64,000 nt of DNA from Aromatoleum anaerobium. Its GTDB lineage: Bacteria; Pseudomonadota; Gammaproteobacteria; Burkholderiales; Rhodocyclaceae. This document shows, one piece after another, positions 28,075 through 37,085 of the stretch. Below the pieces are notes generated by a model. It was not told the DNA's origin, did no database searches, and worked only from the letters and a program-made list of their open reading frames with translations. A program made the translations under genes and the position numbers. Positions within the stretch are counted from its first letter, which is position 1. Every line of letters begins with the position of its first letter. The stretch lies in assembly GCF_012910705.2 (NCBI RefSeq), contig NZ_WTVG02000036.1:62001-126000 (forward strand), given 5' to 3'.

Positions 28075-28788
28075 TCAAGGCAGGCAGGGTGCGCCTTCGG
28101 ACAGCGGCGCGCAAGCCGCAGGGCCGAGGTCGCAGATGACGCGATACAGCTGCTGGCCGGAGTCCCGATATTTGCGCTCGAAAGGCGTCAGCGGGATCGG
28201 CGCGGCGAATTCCTCCGGGATGATTTCCTGTCCCGTCACGCGCCCGAGCGCACACGCGAACTCCTCGATATAGACATGCCAGTTGCTGCGGCACTCCAGC
28301 ACGCCGCCGAGCCGCGGGATGAACGGGAACACCGGATGGGCATGCCAGCGCCGCGCCAGATGCCCGATCTTCGGCCAGGGGTTCGGATAAAGGATGTAGT
28401 GGCGTGCAAGCGTCAGGCCGGCATCGCAGCACAGTCTCCAGTAATCGACGAGATCGGCGCGCACGAACACCATGTTCGTCGGCAACAGCGCCTGCGGGTA
28501 GGGCTTGCGCCGGTTCAGGCGGTCCTCCGACTGGTCGACACCGATCACCCAGTGATCGGGAAAGCTGCGCGCCAGCTGGATCGTGCTGTGCCCGACGCCG
28601 CAGCCGGCGTCGAGGATCAGCGGCGCCGTTCCGTTCCACCCTTCCAGGCTCGCGGTGAAGGCCGCCTGGTTGTAGTCGGCATAGGGCTTGCGGAAGGATT
28701 CGGCGAGATGGCGCTCGACGCGACGCAACAGCTGCTCGTGGACGCCGGACTGGGCGCTCGCGGGAATGCGTGAATTGGCGTAGCTCAT
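28075..28788 (-). CDS. TrmB-like tRNA (guanine-N7)-methyltransferase
   Basis: A 237-residue class I SAM methyltransferase. Motif I is LDAGCGVGHST, and HYILYPNPWPK is the TrmB-type catalytic motif. ATG 28786-28788 (MSYANSRIP) was chosen since the family does not have the extra upstream residues. TrmB enzymes make m7G46 in the tRNA variable loop. This protein is divergent from typical TrmB at its N-terminus, so another substrate is possible. Confidence 0.78.
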   Translation of the reverse strand: MSYANSRIPASAQSGVHEQLLRRVERHLAESFRKPYADYNQAAFTASLEGWNGTAPLILDAGCGVGHSTIQLARSFPDHWVIGVDQSEDRLNRRKPYPQALLPTNMVFVRADLVDYWRLCCDAGLTLARHYILYPNPWPKIGHLARRWHAHPVFPFIPRLGGVLECRSNWHVYIEEFACALGRVTGQEIIPEEFAAPIPLTPFERKYRDSGQQLYRVICDLGPAACAPLSEGAPCLP

Positions 28789-28991
28789 CGACTCGGGACT
28801 CCGGCGGCACGCGCCAGGCCGACGATCCCGCGACGCATCAGGACAGGGTCGATTTCGGCCCGAAGGCGCATCAAACACATCTCCTCGAAAAGGCTACCGG
28901 CGCGAGGATGATTACTGCGCAGCAGGTTCGGCTTTCGATAGTTATCCATTGGTATCAATATTTAGCAAATGTCAATGATCGCCATGTCTAG

Positions 28992-31022
28992 CTACTCGAC
29001 GCCCAACGCCTTGAACGCAGCATCCACCGGGTCCGAGTAAAAACTTGTCTGGAACTTTGCAAAGAGCTCACCTGGAACCGTCGGAATGTCGGTCACGCTC
29101 GACATCGGCAACAGTATTCGCTTGGCACCCGCATCAAAGGCCACCTGCAGGCTCTCGGCCAGATTGCGGACCTGGACCACGGTACCACCAAGACTCATAT
29201 CGCCCAGCACCACCATTTGAGGCTGAATCGGTTTGGCGAGCGCGGCAGAACACAAAGCGATCAGTCCTGCGAGGGTGAATGCCTTCGGCGTCCCGGTGTG
29301 CTGCAGCTCCAGCAGATGCAGGTGGAAGTCGTGCTCACCCGGTTTGATAGAAGCGCTGATCCGGCTTGCATTGGCCTTGAAATAATCGAAGGCCACCTTT
29401 ACGGCTTCGCGCGGTGCCACACCGGAGACCGATGCCTTGCCGTTACCGGCGATAGCCTGGACTTCCACCCTGTAGGTACCCGGCATTTCAGACTCTCCCA
29501 GGCTGATCGTATGCAGCGTGCCGGGATTGAGCCGCCCCTCGGGAATAAGCGCACCGCCTGACTGTTCGGGCACGGTGACGAAGCGCTCCTGGCTGTCTTC
29601 CAGGTCAATGTAGCTGAAATGCACATCGTAAAACTCCATCCCGCCGATCTTCTTCAACTGCTCCTTCACCCGACGACGGCTCTCGAGCGCGTACTCCAGG
29701 CAGCGGCGCACGCTCTCCTTGTCGTACTCGCCATGCGGGCAGATCAGCTTGAGCAGGCCGGAGACGGTCCGGCGCACGGCGATGGTGTCGCGCTGGTTGA
29801 GGTTATTGCCCAGCTTGAACCACTTGTCGATCGCGTCGGCGAAGTTGCGCTTGCGCATCTCGCGCAGGTACTCGGCCAGATAGTCGACGATCAGGCCGTA
29901 CTGGTTGGTGAAGAACTCCGGGCGCATCTTCGGAATCTCCCAGCCCGGCACGTAGGCGTGGAAGCGGTCGAAGAAGGCGGAGTCGATCATGGCCTCGGGA
30001 AAGGGTGCGAGCAGATGGCTGGTCTTCACCAGGGATTCGACGCTCTGGTTGATGTTTCCGACGAAGACCATCGAGGCATTGGCGTTGATCGCCTCCCTGC
30101 CCCGGCTGAAGGAGCCGGACGCCATGTAGTCCTTCATGATCTGCACGCCGTCGTGGTCCTTGAAGTTGATGCCAGCCACCTCATCGAAGGCGACCGTATC
30201 CCACAGGCCGACCAGGCCCACCTTGCGCGCGCTCATGTTGTAGAAGAGGTTGGCGACGGTCGTCTGCCCCCCCGACACCAGGATGCTGTTCGGGCTGATT
30301 TCCTTGTAGATGTGGCTCTTGCCCGTGCCGCGCGGACCCAGCTCGCAGAAGTTGTAGTTGTTCTCGACCAGCGGAATCATCCGCGCGAGCAGATGCCACT
30401 TCACCCGATCCTTGAAGCAGCCCGGCTCCATGCCGGTCGAGCGGATCAGCGCGTCGATCCATTCATCCTCGGTAAAGGCGCGCCGCCCCTCGAACAGGCC
30501 CGCCATGTCCATGTTGGGCATCTGGATCGGCTTGAGATCGGTCACCGTGAAGGGCGAGCCGCGCTGGTTCTCCTCGAACTGGTAGTTCAGGGTGACGATG
30601 CACCAGATGCCGCCCACCAGGAGCTTCTCGAACTGGCGCACGAAGGCGTCCGACACCTCGGCGTTCTTCACCCCCAGGTTCGAGAGCAGCGCCTCGTAGA
30701 CGTCGCGCTTCTCGTTGAGCTTCACGGTCACCTTGTCGATGACCTTGTAGCTGCCGCTCTCGCGGATCTTCGACTTGATCTTCTCGGCCTCATCCGGCCG
30801 CACGTAGTTCTCGGCCAGGATGCGCTTGACCATCGTCATCCCGTTCTGGATCGTCGCCTCGTCGTCCGACGCGCAGTACATCCCGAGCAGGTACTCGAGC
30901 ACATAAACGGGAACGTTTGCGCCCTCCTTGATCAGCTTGGTCAGGTCCTTGCGGACCACCTTGCCGGCGAAGTGGGTGTTGAGAAGCCGATCAAGTCGGG
31001 CGGTATCCACGGGTTCGGTCAT
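28992..31022 (-). CDS. brxL: BREX type 1 protein BrxL (Lon-like AAA+)
   Basis: About 676 residues; last gene of the BREX operon. The AAA+ core has Walker A GPRGTGKS (about 229-236) and a Walker B region TVAFDEVAG. The C-terminal Lon-like domain lacks the usual Ser-Lys dyad: GPSAG is replaced by AFTLAG and the GGlkEK region reads NLAESLQ. BrxL is required for phage restriction in type 1 BREX and binds DNA as a barrel-shaped oligomer. ATG 31022 lies 7 nt beyond pglZ; an alternative ATG at 31040 would overlap pglZ by 11 nt. Confidence 0.93.
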   Translation of the reverse strand: MTEPVDTARLDRLLNTHFAGKVVRKDLTKLIKEGANVPVYVLEYLLGMYCASDDEATIQNGMTMVKRILAENYVRPDEAEKIKSKIRESGSYKVIDKVTVKLNEKRDVYEALLSNLGVKNAEVSDAFVRQFEKLLVGGIWCIVTLNYQFEENQRGSPFTVTDLKPIQMPNMDMAGLFEGRRAFTEDEWIDALIRSTGMEPGCFKDRVKWHLLARMIPLVENNYNFCELGPRGTGKSHIYKEISPNSILVSGGQTTVANLFYNMSARKVGLVGLWDTVAFDEVAGINFKDHDGVQIMKDYMASGSFSRGREAINANASMVFVGNINQSVESLVKTSHLLAPFPEAMIDSAFFDRFHAYVPGWEIPKMRPEFFTNQYGLIVDYLAEYLREMRKRNFADAIDKWFKLGNNLNQRDTIAVRRTVSGLLKLICPHGEYDKESVRRCLEYALESRRRVKEQLKKIGGMEFYDVHFSYIDLEDSQERFVTVPEQSGGALIPEGRLNPGTLHTISLGESEMPGTYRVEVQAIAGNGKASVSGVAPREAVKVAFDYFKANASRISASIKPGEHDFHLHLLELQHTGTPKAFTLAGLIALCSAALAKPIQPQMVVLGDMSLGGTVVQVRNLAESLQVAFDAGAKRILLPMSSVTDIPTVPGELFAKFQTSFYSDPVDAAFKALGVE

Positions 31023-31029
31023 GTGTGTT

Positions 31030-33648
31030 TCAGAAGTCATTCGTAAATGCGAGATCAACCCGCAGCGGCACACGCAGCACTTCGACCTTGGTGGCCGCAT
31101 CGCGCGTGGTCAGCCAGTAGTCGCGCGTCTTGTCGTAAGTGCCTGCGAGCACGGTCAGGAACACCGAGCGCTTACGCTCGTCGAGCAGCTGCGAGGCGCT
31201 GTCGAAGGTCAGCGTCTGCTCGTTGCTGATCAGCCGGTCACCATCGCGCAGCGCGATCACCACCGTGCGCGGCAGCACCTTGTCGGAGACTGCCTCGGTC
31301 TGGATGAACTCGAAGCGCTGGGTGTTGGTGACGACCTTGTTCGACGCACCGAGCAGGCTGAACTCCACATGCCGCGCCTTCTCCTTGTCGGACTCGCTCT
31401 CGCGCACCGTGATCACCGGCACCACGATCTCCTGCGGCATCGCGCTGCCGTGCACGAAGCGCGCCCCACCGGCAAAGTGGAAGCGGCTCGCGCCCTTCGG
31501 TACCCAAAAGTCCAGGCTACCGTCCGGATCCGTGCCTGCCGTCAGCGCCGTGTTGCCGCACCATGCCTTGGGCGACGTGCCGATGCCGCGCCCGAGCAGG
31601 TAGCGCTTCTTCGCCTTCAGCGTGCCCTCCGGCTGCGCGTCGAGCGCCGACTTGTCCGCAGCCAGCAGCGGCGCCTCCTGATAGATGAAGCCGTGGTCGG
31701 CGGTAAGCAGCACCGTCGAGCCGTTCAAGCTGTTGATGATGAAGCTCACGAGCTGCGAGAGCTGGGCCAGAGCCTCGTCCACCGCGCGGAACGTCATCCC
31801 CTCGGTGGCCTGCTTGTCGCCCAGGGCATCGATGTGGTCGTGATACACATAGATCACCCGCCGATCGCGCACCAGCGCCCTGCCCTTGTCCTTGCCCAAG
31901 GCGAGCAGCTCGTCGGCCTTCATCGCCAGCCCCTCGTACTTCTCCAGGTGTGCGTGGCGCTGTTCCAGCGTGGCCACCGGCTGGCCATCGGCCACCACAT
32001 CGAGATTGCTGTTGGCCTTGTAGGCCAGACTGTGATGCGGCAGCAGCGCCGCCATTCCCAGCGTGGTATAGCTCGGCAGCACGCCCAGCTGCGACGACAG
32101 CCCCGCCTTGAACCGACTCTTGCTGTTGAGCTGCTGCACCAGCTCCTCAGCGGCCTCGTAACGGAAGGCATCCGAGATCACCACGAACACCCGCTTCGCA
32201 CCGGCCGCCAGCAGTGGCGCAACCTGGATGTCGAAGAATCGATGCTGGTTCGGCATCCCGGCGGCCGTCCATTGACTCAGCAAGCCCCCCTCGCCCTCGA
32301 TCACCTTGGCCCAGGCCGTACCGAACTGCGGCAGAAACCAACCCGTGTAAGTCTCCTCGATGCGCGTGCGCAGTTCGTGCAAGACTGCCCACCCCATCGG
32401 CTCGACCTTCTCCCCCGCCTCATGGAAATGCCGATACAACTGGTCGAAGCGGAACAGCTCTGACTGATAGGCCATCAGCGCCGCCTCGGCGTTGGCAAAG
32501 CTGAAGCCCGCATCGAAGCGCGCCTTCAGCTCGAAGAACGCCGCCCCAGCCTCGATCGCGTCGTAGCACGCCGCCAGCGCGCGGCTCTCGCTCGAGCTCT
32601 GCGCCATCAGCCGACTCGCCCAGTGGCCATCTCGCCGACGGGCGATCAGCGCCTGCATCGCCTCATCGCTCGCCCCTGCGCCGGCCAGCACACGATCCTT
32701 CAAGTCCTTCAGGATCCTCCGTTCGGCGACCGCAAAGGTCATGGTCTCGGCCAAGGCCTCGCCTGGCAGCACGCTCAGCACCCCATCCAGGCCGATCTCG
32801 CCGGCCACCGCATCCGAAAGCAGGCTGTAGCTCTCATAGGCGGCCATATCGGTCCGCCACCGCGCTGCAAACACCGACGCGTTAGCCGCCAGCGTGCGAT
32901 CCGGCAACACAAAGTGCCGCAGCGACTCTGGCGCCTTTCCGGACAGGGAGCGGCAAAAATCCGTCACCAGAATCCGATACAACAGACCCCGCAAGGTGAA
33001 GGCCGGGGCCACGCCATCCGCACCGTAGCCCAGCGTTTGCCGAGCAAAAGCCCAGAACGCCGAATCCAGTTCGTTGGTAACGATGTCCTGCCAAATACGC
33101 GGCTCGCGCGCCAAATCTGCCTCGCCCTCATGCACCATCGAACTCAACAGGCGCAGCAGAATGGTCTGGAAATCCGCCTGCTCCGAGCGCACCAGCACGG
33201 CCAGCATCTTGCGGTCCAGCGCCTCGGCGTCGTCACTGGGTGTCACCAGCCGACGCAGCTTTTCGACGCGGTCCTTGGCACGCAGAAACTTGCTGCGCGC
33301 CTTCAGATGCGGGCGCAGGGCCTGGCCCGTCAGGCCCAGATCGTCCAGCAGCATGGAGTTCGAGTCGGCACGGAACGCCCGGCCGCGCAGGCGCAGGTCG
33401 AGCAGCCAGTCCTTCGCCGGATCCGGCTCGGCCGCCGGTCGATAAAACAACCAGCGCGTGCCGGGCGCGCGCTCTACGTCGAGCTTCACCTGCAGGGCTG
33501 GCGTGCGGTCGAGCCGCAGGATGTGCACCCCGTCCAGGCTGAGGCTATCTATCCAGGTAGAGAACTCCCCTTCCGGGTCATCCCAGAACAGAAGCTGCTG
33601 CGTCGCAAACTGCGCCTGCAGGGCCTCGATGATGCGTTGATGGCTCAC
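31030..33648 (-). CDS. pglZ: BREX type 1 alkaline-phosphatase-like protein PglZ
   Basis: An 872-residue PglZ. The metal-binding phosphatase superfamily motifs are FVVISDAFRYEAAEEL (around residue 486) and VLLTADHGFIYQE (around residue 645). PglZ is essential for BREX methylation and defence. It starts 33 nt after the PIWI gene and is followed by brxL with near overlap. Full length compared with other BREX-1 PglZ proteins. Confidence 0.93.
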   Translation of the reverse strand: MSHQRIIEALQAQFATQQLLFWDDPEGEFSTWIDSLSLDGVHILRLDRTPALQVKLDVERAPGTRWLFYRPAAEPDPAKDWLLDLRLRGRAFRADSNSMLLDDLGLTGQALRPHLKARSKFLRAKDRVEKLRRLVTPSDDAEALDRKMLAVLVRSEQADFQTILLRLLSSMVHEGEADLAREPRIWQDIVTNELDSAFWAFARQTLGYGADGVAPAFTLRGLLYRILVTDFCRSLSGKAPESLRHFVLPDRTLAANASVFAARWRTDMAAYESYSLLSDAVAGEIGLDGVLSVLPGEALAETMTFAVAERRILKDLKDRVLAGAGASDEAMQALIARRRDGHWASRLMAQSSSESRALAACYDAIEAGAAFFELKARFDAGFSFANAEAALMAYQSELFRFDQLYRHFHEAGEKVEPMGWAVLHELRTRIEETYTGWFLPQFGTAWAKVIEGEGGLLSQWTAAGMPNQHRFFDIQVAPLLAAGAKRVFVVISDAFRYEAAEELVQQLNSKSRFKAGLSSQLGVLPSYTTLGMAALLPHHSLAYKANSNLDVVADGQPVATLEQRHAHLEKYEGLAMKADELLALGKDKGRALVRDRRVIYVYHDHIDALGDKQATEGMTFRAVDEALAQLSQLVSFIINSLNGSTVLLTADHGFIYQEAPLLAADKSALDAQPEGTLKAKKRYLLGRGIGTSPKAWCGNTALTAGTDPDGSLDFWVPKGASRFHFAGGARFVHGSAMPQEIVVPVITVRESESDKEKARHVEFSLLGASNKVVTNTQRFEFIQTEAVSDKVLPRTVVIALRDGDRLISNEQTLTFDSASQLLDERKRSVFLTVLAGTYDKTRDYWLTTRDAATKVEVLRVPLRVDLAFTNDF

Positions 33649-33681
33649 TACGACTCCTGATCCACGAACCCAGAGGCCCGC

Positions 33682-35058
33682 TTAAAGGTAAACGGGACAC
33701 AGCCGGTCCATCTTGGAAAGATCATCCAGATTGCACTCCTGCCGCAGTGTGGCGAAGCGGTCCGCATGGTGCGTCGTCACCGGCAGTCGCGGATGTCGGT
33801 AGAGCGATGCCCCGTGTATGCGGCTCAAGAGCACCACCTGTCTGGCGAGGGTGTGGAGATCCGTTTCACCGTAACGCTTGCGCAGGCGCAACGGCCGCAC
33901 GGTGACCTTGTCTCCCCAACTCGATCCGAGCTCCTCGCCGCTGTAGGTGGCGATGATCAACTCATCCAGCCCCGGGAGTTCGAAGGCGTCGCCCACCTCA
34001 GGATTGCGGAATTCCTTCTTGTTCTCCGCAACGAAGGTGCGTCGATACAAGGGCGGACAACCGCTCTTCACGATTTCGAGCACATCCAGCCCCACCGAAT
34101 GGTCGCGCTCGAAGTCGCAAATCACGTCCAGTGACTCAAAAAGCCGCCCATCGCGATGCAGCGCAATCCTGCGCGGCAGCGCACCGGAATGCGCCTGCCG
34201 ATATGCCTCCAGGCTACGTTCCAGCAGATCACGCAACACGGCATCTTCAACCCGCTCGCCACGCTGCGCTTCGGCGAGTTGCCAACCCAGTTGTGCCCCC
34301 TCACGGGTAAACAGGAATGCAAGTCCGGGCGCCCGCTGGCTGACACCGCCCAGATCGAGACCAATGAAGAGGTCAGTCTCGCCCGGCATGTCGTCAATCG
34401 CACACAGCACGCCGCCACCCTTGCTGAACACGCCGGCCGCCAAGTTGTTGTAGTAGGTGGACTGATAGGTCCTCGGCGGGTAATCGAGCCGCATGAACTG
34501 CGTCGCCAGCCCGTAGCGGTAAGCCACGTTACGAATCTTCCGCTTGTCCGCGCCCCGTCCCAGACCAATCAGCAGCAAGGCGTTCTCCGGCTTACGCTGG
34601 CCAAGACGCTGGTTCAATGCTTCGGCATCCCCTGCAGGCGGCGCTGTCTTCCAGGACGGCAGATCGGAATGCCACTGGCGACAAACGCGCTCGACCGCCT
34701 CGAAGTGGCGAACAGCGACCGCCTGCTCCAAGGCCGTACCCCCTACGACCAAGGGCACAACCAGCTTTCGCGTCATCCCCTGGTAGGCGCCGTGGCGCAA
34801 TACCGCCCTTTCGCTGTCTGCTACCGCAGCACCGCGAAAGCGTAGCCGAAACTCCGGCTTCAGATCGCGGGCAAAGCGCTGCGTATCCTCAACGGCCTGC
34901 AGACATGCGTCCAGTTCGCTGACCTTCAGCCCCTTGACCAGCCGGATTGCCGCCTTCAAGCGCTCCCCCACCGGCCATTTCAGACTGCGGGCAATCCGCT
35001 CCAGCATCGCACAGCGGCCGAGATCGCTCGGCCCTTCACCACTGAGCAACAACAGCAT
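33682..35058 (-). CDS. MID-PIWI Argonaute-like nuclease embedded in BREX
   Basis: A 458-residue protein that reads as MID plus PIWI without N or PAZ domains. MID-like features are GLATQ (Q187, where human Ago2 has GMATQ) and YNNLAAGVFSKGGG (K213), matching the NL...KxGG element of the 5'-phosphate pocket. The PIWI domain has FIGLDLGG (D235), E268 or E271, HRDGR (D303) and PVTTHHADRFA (D433), giving a complete DEDD tetrad. The D235-D303 gap of 68 equals that of Thermus Ago. The first 100 residues begin LLLSGEGPSDLG, vaguely TOPRIM-like. The start overlaps the upstream ATPase stop (TGATG). Guide and target type are unknown. Confidence 0.8.
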   Translation of the reverse strand: MLLLLSGEGPSDLGRCAMLERIARSLKWPVGERLKAAIRLVKGLKVSELDACLQAVEDTQRFARDLKPEFRLRFRGAAVADSERAVLRHGAYQGMTRKLVVPLVVGGTALEQAVAVRHFEAVERVCRQWHSDLPSWKTAPPAGDAEALNQRLGQRKPENALLLIGLGRGADKRKIRNVAYRYGLATQFMRLDYPPRTYQSTYYNNLAAGVFSKGGGVLCAIDDMPGETDLFIGLDLGGVSQRAPGLAFLFTREGAQLGWQLAEAQRGERVEDAVLRDLLERSLEAYRQAHSGALPRRIALHRDGRLFESLDVICDFERDHSVGLDVLEIVKSGCPPLYRRTFVAENKKEFRNPEVGDAFELPGLDELIIATYSGEELGSSWGDKVTVRPLRLRKRYGETDLHTLARQVVLLSRIHGASLYRHPRLPVTTHHADRFATLRQECNLDDLSKMDRLCPVYL

Positions 35059-36218
35059 CAGCCCGCCTCCGCCGCTTCGCGGGCTGCATCCTCGTCATCC
35101 AGCGTCATGCATTCCTGCGCGAGCAGGTTGAGGTCCGTATCCACGAACGCCTCACCCGGCCCCATTACTTCCAGCTTCTTTGCAATGCGCGGCACCTCGA
35201 AGAACGGCCGCGCGCGGGTTTCTCCGCGCTCGCTCTTGTAGATGAAGCTTACCGACTCACGCGCAACGGCATCGTCCAGATAGTTCAGGATCATCGGGCT
35301 GTGGGTCGTCACCAGAATCTGCTGATGTGCCTCCACCAGCGCATCGACCAGCTTCTCGATGATCTCGGGGTTCATGCCGTTCTCGATCTCGTCGAGGAGG
35401 ATCAGCGAACGGTCGGAATCTGCCTGCGCCAGCACGGCCAAGACACGCAACAAGCCGTCGTTGACGTGGCGTGCCTCGGTCTCGAGACGCTGCGTACCGA
35501 ACTGCTCGATGACCGTCAGCCGCTTCCAGCCGGCACGTTGCGTCGACACCTTGAAGTCGACAAGCGTGGGATAAAAGCTTCGCAGCAGTTCGAGCAAGCG
35601 ATCTCGTGCCGCGCCCTTGATGCCATGCAGAAACGCGGTCAGCTTCTCGCCACCCGCACCGATGTCGGTGTCCCCCGATCTGGCCCGGCGTCGCATCAGG
35701 TTGGGCGCGAGCAGTTCGAGGGAGCGGATCTTCCGCATGCAGTCGCGAAATTCGAGCAGTGACGCGGGCAATTCCTCGTCGCGCAACTGCGACAGAATCG
35801 AACCCTGATACTTGAAGGTGAGCGGGGCGTCTTTTCCGCCGCCGATCCGATAGTGTCGCCCCTTTACATGCAGCAAGACCCCGCCCGACCCGACGACCGT
35901 TTCGGTTGAGCATTGGAGCTCCGTCCTGTTGAAAGTCGCGACCCAGTTGAGCTGCTGGCCGCTCGAAGTGCGAAAGCTCACCGCCACCGAGATATTGCTC
36001 TCTGGGCGCAGCTTGCAGTTCAGCTCTGACGCGCTCCACTCGCGCATCGCCAGCCACTCGTCGATGCGCCCTTCCATCAGCTGTGCGATGAAGTCGATGG
36101 CCTGCAGCACGGTGGACTTGCCCGCGCCGTTCATGCCGACCAGGCAGTTGAACCGGTGCAGTCGTAACTTGAACTGAGCCAGTGACTTGAAGTTCCGGAC
36201 TGCAATCAGCTCAATCAT
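35058..36218 (-). CDS. ABC/SMC-like AAA ATPase paired with the PIWI protein
   Basis: A 386-residue AAA_21/AAA_15-type ATPase. N-terminal MIELIAVRNFKSL leads to Walker A GMNGAGKST (28-36). A signature-like HVNDGLLRVLAVLA, Walker B SLILLDEIENGM (about 262-272) and the switch histidine in TTHSPMIL follow. The C-terminus lacks the TOPRIM domain of OLD nucleases. The stop overlaps the PIWI start by one base, so the two are translationally coupled and probably form one complex. It starts 51 nt after the DUF4435 gene. Confidence 0.85.
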   Translation of the reverse strand: MIELIAVRNFKSLAQFKLRLHRFNCLVGMNGAGKSTVLQAIDFIAQLMEGRIDEWLAMREWSASELNCKLRPESNISVAVSFRTSSGQQLNWVATFNRTELQCSTETVVGSGGVLLHVKGRHYRIGGGKDAPLTFKYQGSILSQLRDEELPASLLEFRDCMRKIRSLELLAPNLMRRRARSGDTDIGAGGEKLTAFLHGIKGAARDRLLELLRSFYPTLVDFKVSTQRAGWKRLTVIEQFGTQRLETEARHVNDGLLRVLAVLAQADSDRSLILLDEIENGMNPEIIEKLVDALVEAHQQILVTTHSPMILNYLDDAVARESVSFIYKSERGETRARPFFEVPRIAKKLEVMGPGEAFVDTDLNLLAQECMTLDDEDAAREAAEAG

Positions 36219-36269
36219 CGGATATCACCCCTCCAATCGACGCCATCCTGTGCGCACAAATCCGCTCCA

Positions 36270-37085
36270 TCACTCAAACCCCATCCGCTGCCACACCACA
36301 CCCAGATCGTCCGGGACCGCGCGGGTCCTGAGAACAGAAATCCGCCGTGTCCTGGCGTCCTTCTGACCCAGTAACCGGTCCAATAGCGGATGAACATACT
36401 TTGGGTAGAAACTCTTGGCGTGGATTCGCTGCGTACACAGCCTATGCAGCCCCTCCTCTGCCAACGCGGCCTCAAGCGCACGCACCGTTTCGACGATATT
36501 CTCAACATCGAGCGTATCTCGCCAGCCCAATAGCCTCTCACGCAGCGTCGGCTCGTCTGGAACATTCGGCGCATCAAGCACCGCATCCGGAAAGCCCGCC
36601 CCGCGCAGCCGCTGCCACAACGGCCGGATCTCCTGCCACAGAGCCGCATGGCGGATCCACGGCTTCAGCCCCTGTGAGAACGCCTCGAAGAACGCCGCCT
36701 GGCCACCCACAATCTTGTCCCGTTGCTTCTGCGGGAATGCGGCCCATAGTTCATCGGGGTCAACCAGATAGCTTTCCAGGCAGAACCTCGGCAGCACCAG
36801 CAGGTTTGGCGTCTCCTGCATGTACTGCTGGATCTCGTCCTCCATCCATTCATCGCGGTCGACGAGTCCCAGCCATTGCGGCTCAACGGCGGCGATCTTC
36901 TGCACCATTCTCTTGTTGCCCGCCTCCACAAGATGCCACGCTTGCTCCCAAGCCGGGAACTTCTTGTCGAGAAAGATGCGGAAGGCATCCACATCGTCCG
37001 AGCCTTCGACAAGCAAGACCCGAGCCCCCGATTCCCCTACGAGCTGTGTACGGATCTGCGCGATGCGCTCCTGCACCTTGCTCAC
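36270..37085 (-). CDS. DUF4435/TOPRIM protein, AriB-like
   Basis: A 271-residue protein with a TOPRIM-type active site: LLVEGSDD (E27), GLVDRDEW (D76, D78), and RFCLESYLVDP (E104) as in DUF4435. In PARIS, the DUF4435 protein AriB is the effector nuclease released by the ATPase AriA. It starts with GTG (37083-37085), overlapping the stop of the ATPase gene (GTGA), as expected for a partnered pair. Assignment to PARIS rather than a related ATPase-TOPRIM system is tentative. Confidence 0.78.
   Translation of the reverse strand: MSKVQERIAQIRTQLVGESGARVLLVEGSDDVDAFRIFLDKKFPAWEQAWHLVEAGNKRMVQKIAAVEPQWLGLVDRDEWMEDEIQQYMQETPNLLVLPRFCLESYLVDPDELWAAFPQKQRDKIVGGQAAFFEAFSQGLKPWIRHAALWQEIRPLWQRLRGAGFPDAVLDAPNVPDEPTLRERLLGWRDTLDVENIVETVRALEAALAEEGLHRLCTQRIHAKSFYPKYVHPLLDRLLGQKDARTRRISVLRTRAVPDDLGVVWQRMGFE

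Noticed and set aside
33682-35058. PIWI-RE family as an alternative
   Set aside because: PIWI-RE proteins are much longer, carry their own RE signature and accompany a DinG-like helicase; this protein is shorter, with a conventional HRDG motif.
35058-36218. OLD-family nuclease
   Set aside because: The ATPase ends without a C-terminal TOPRIM domain, so by itself it is not OLD.
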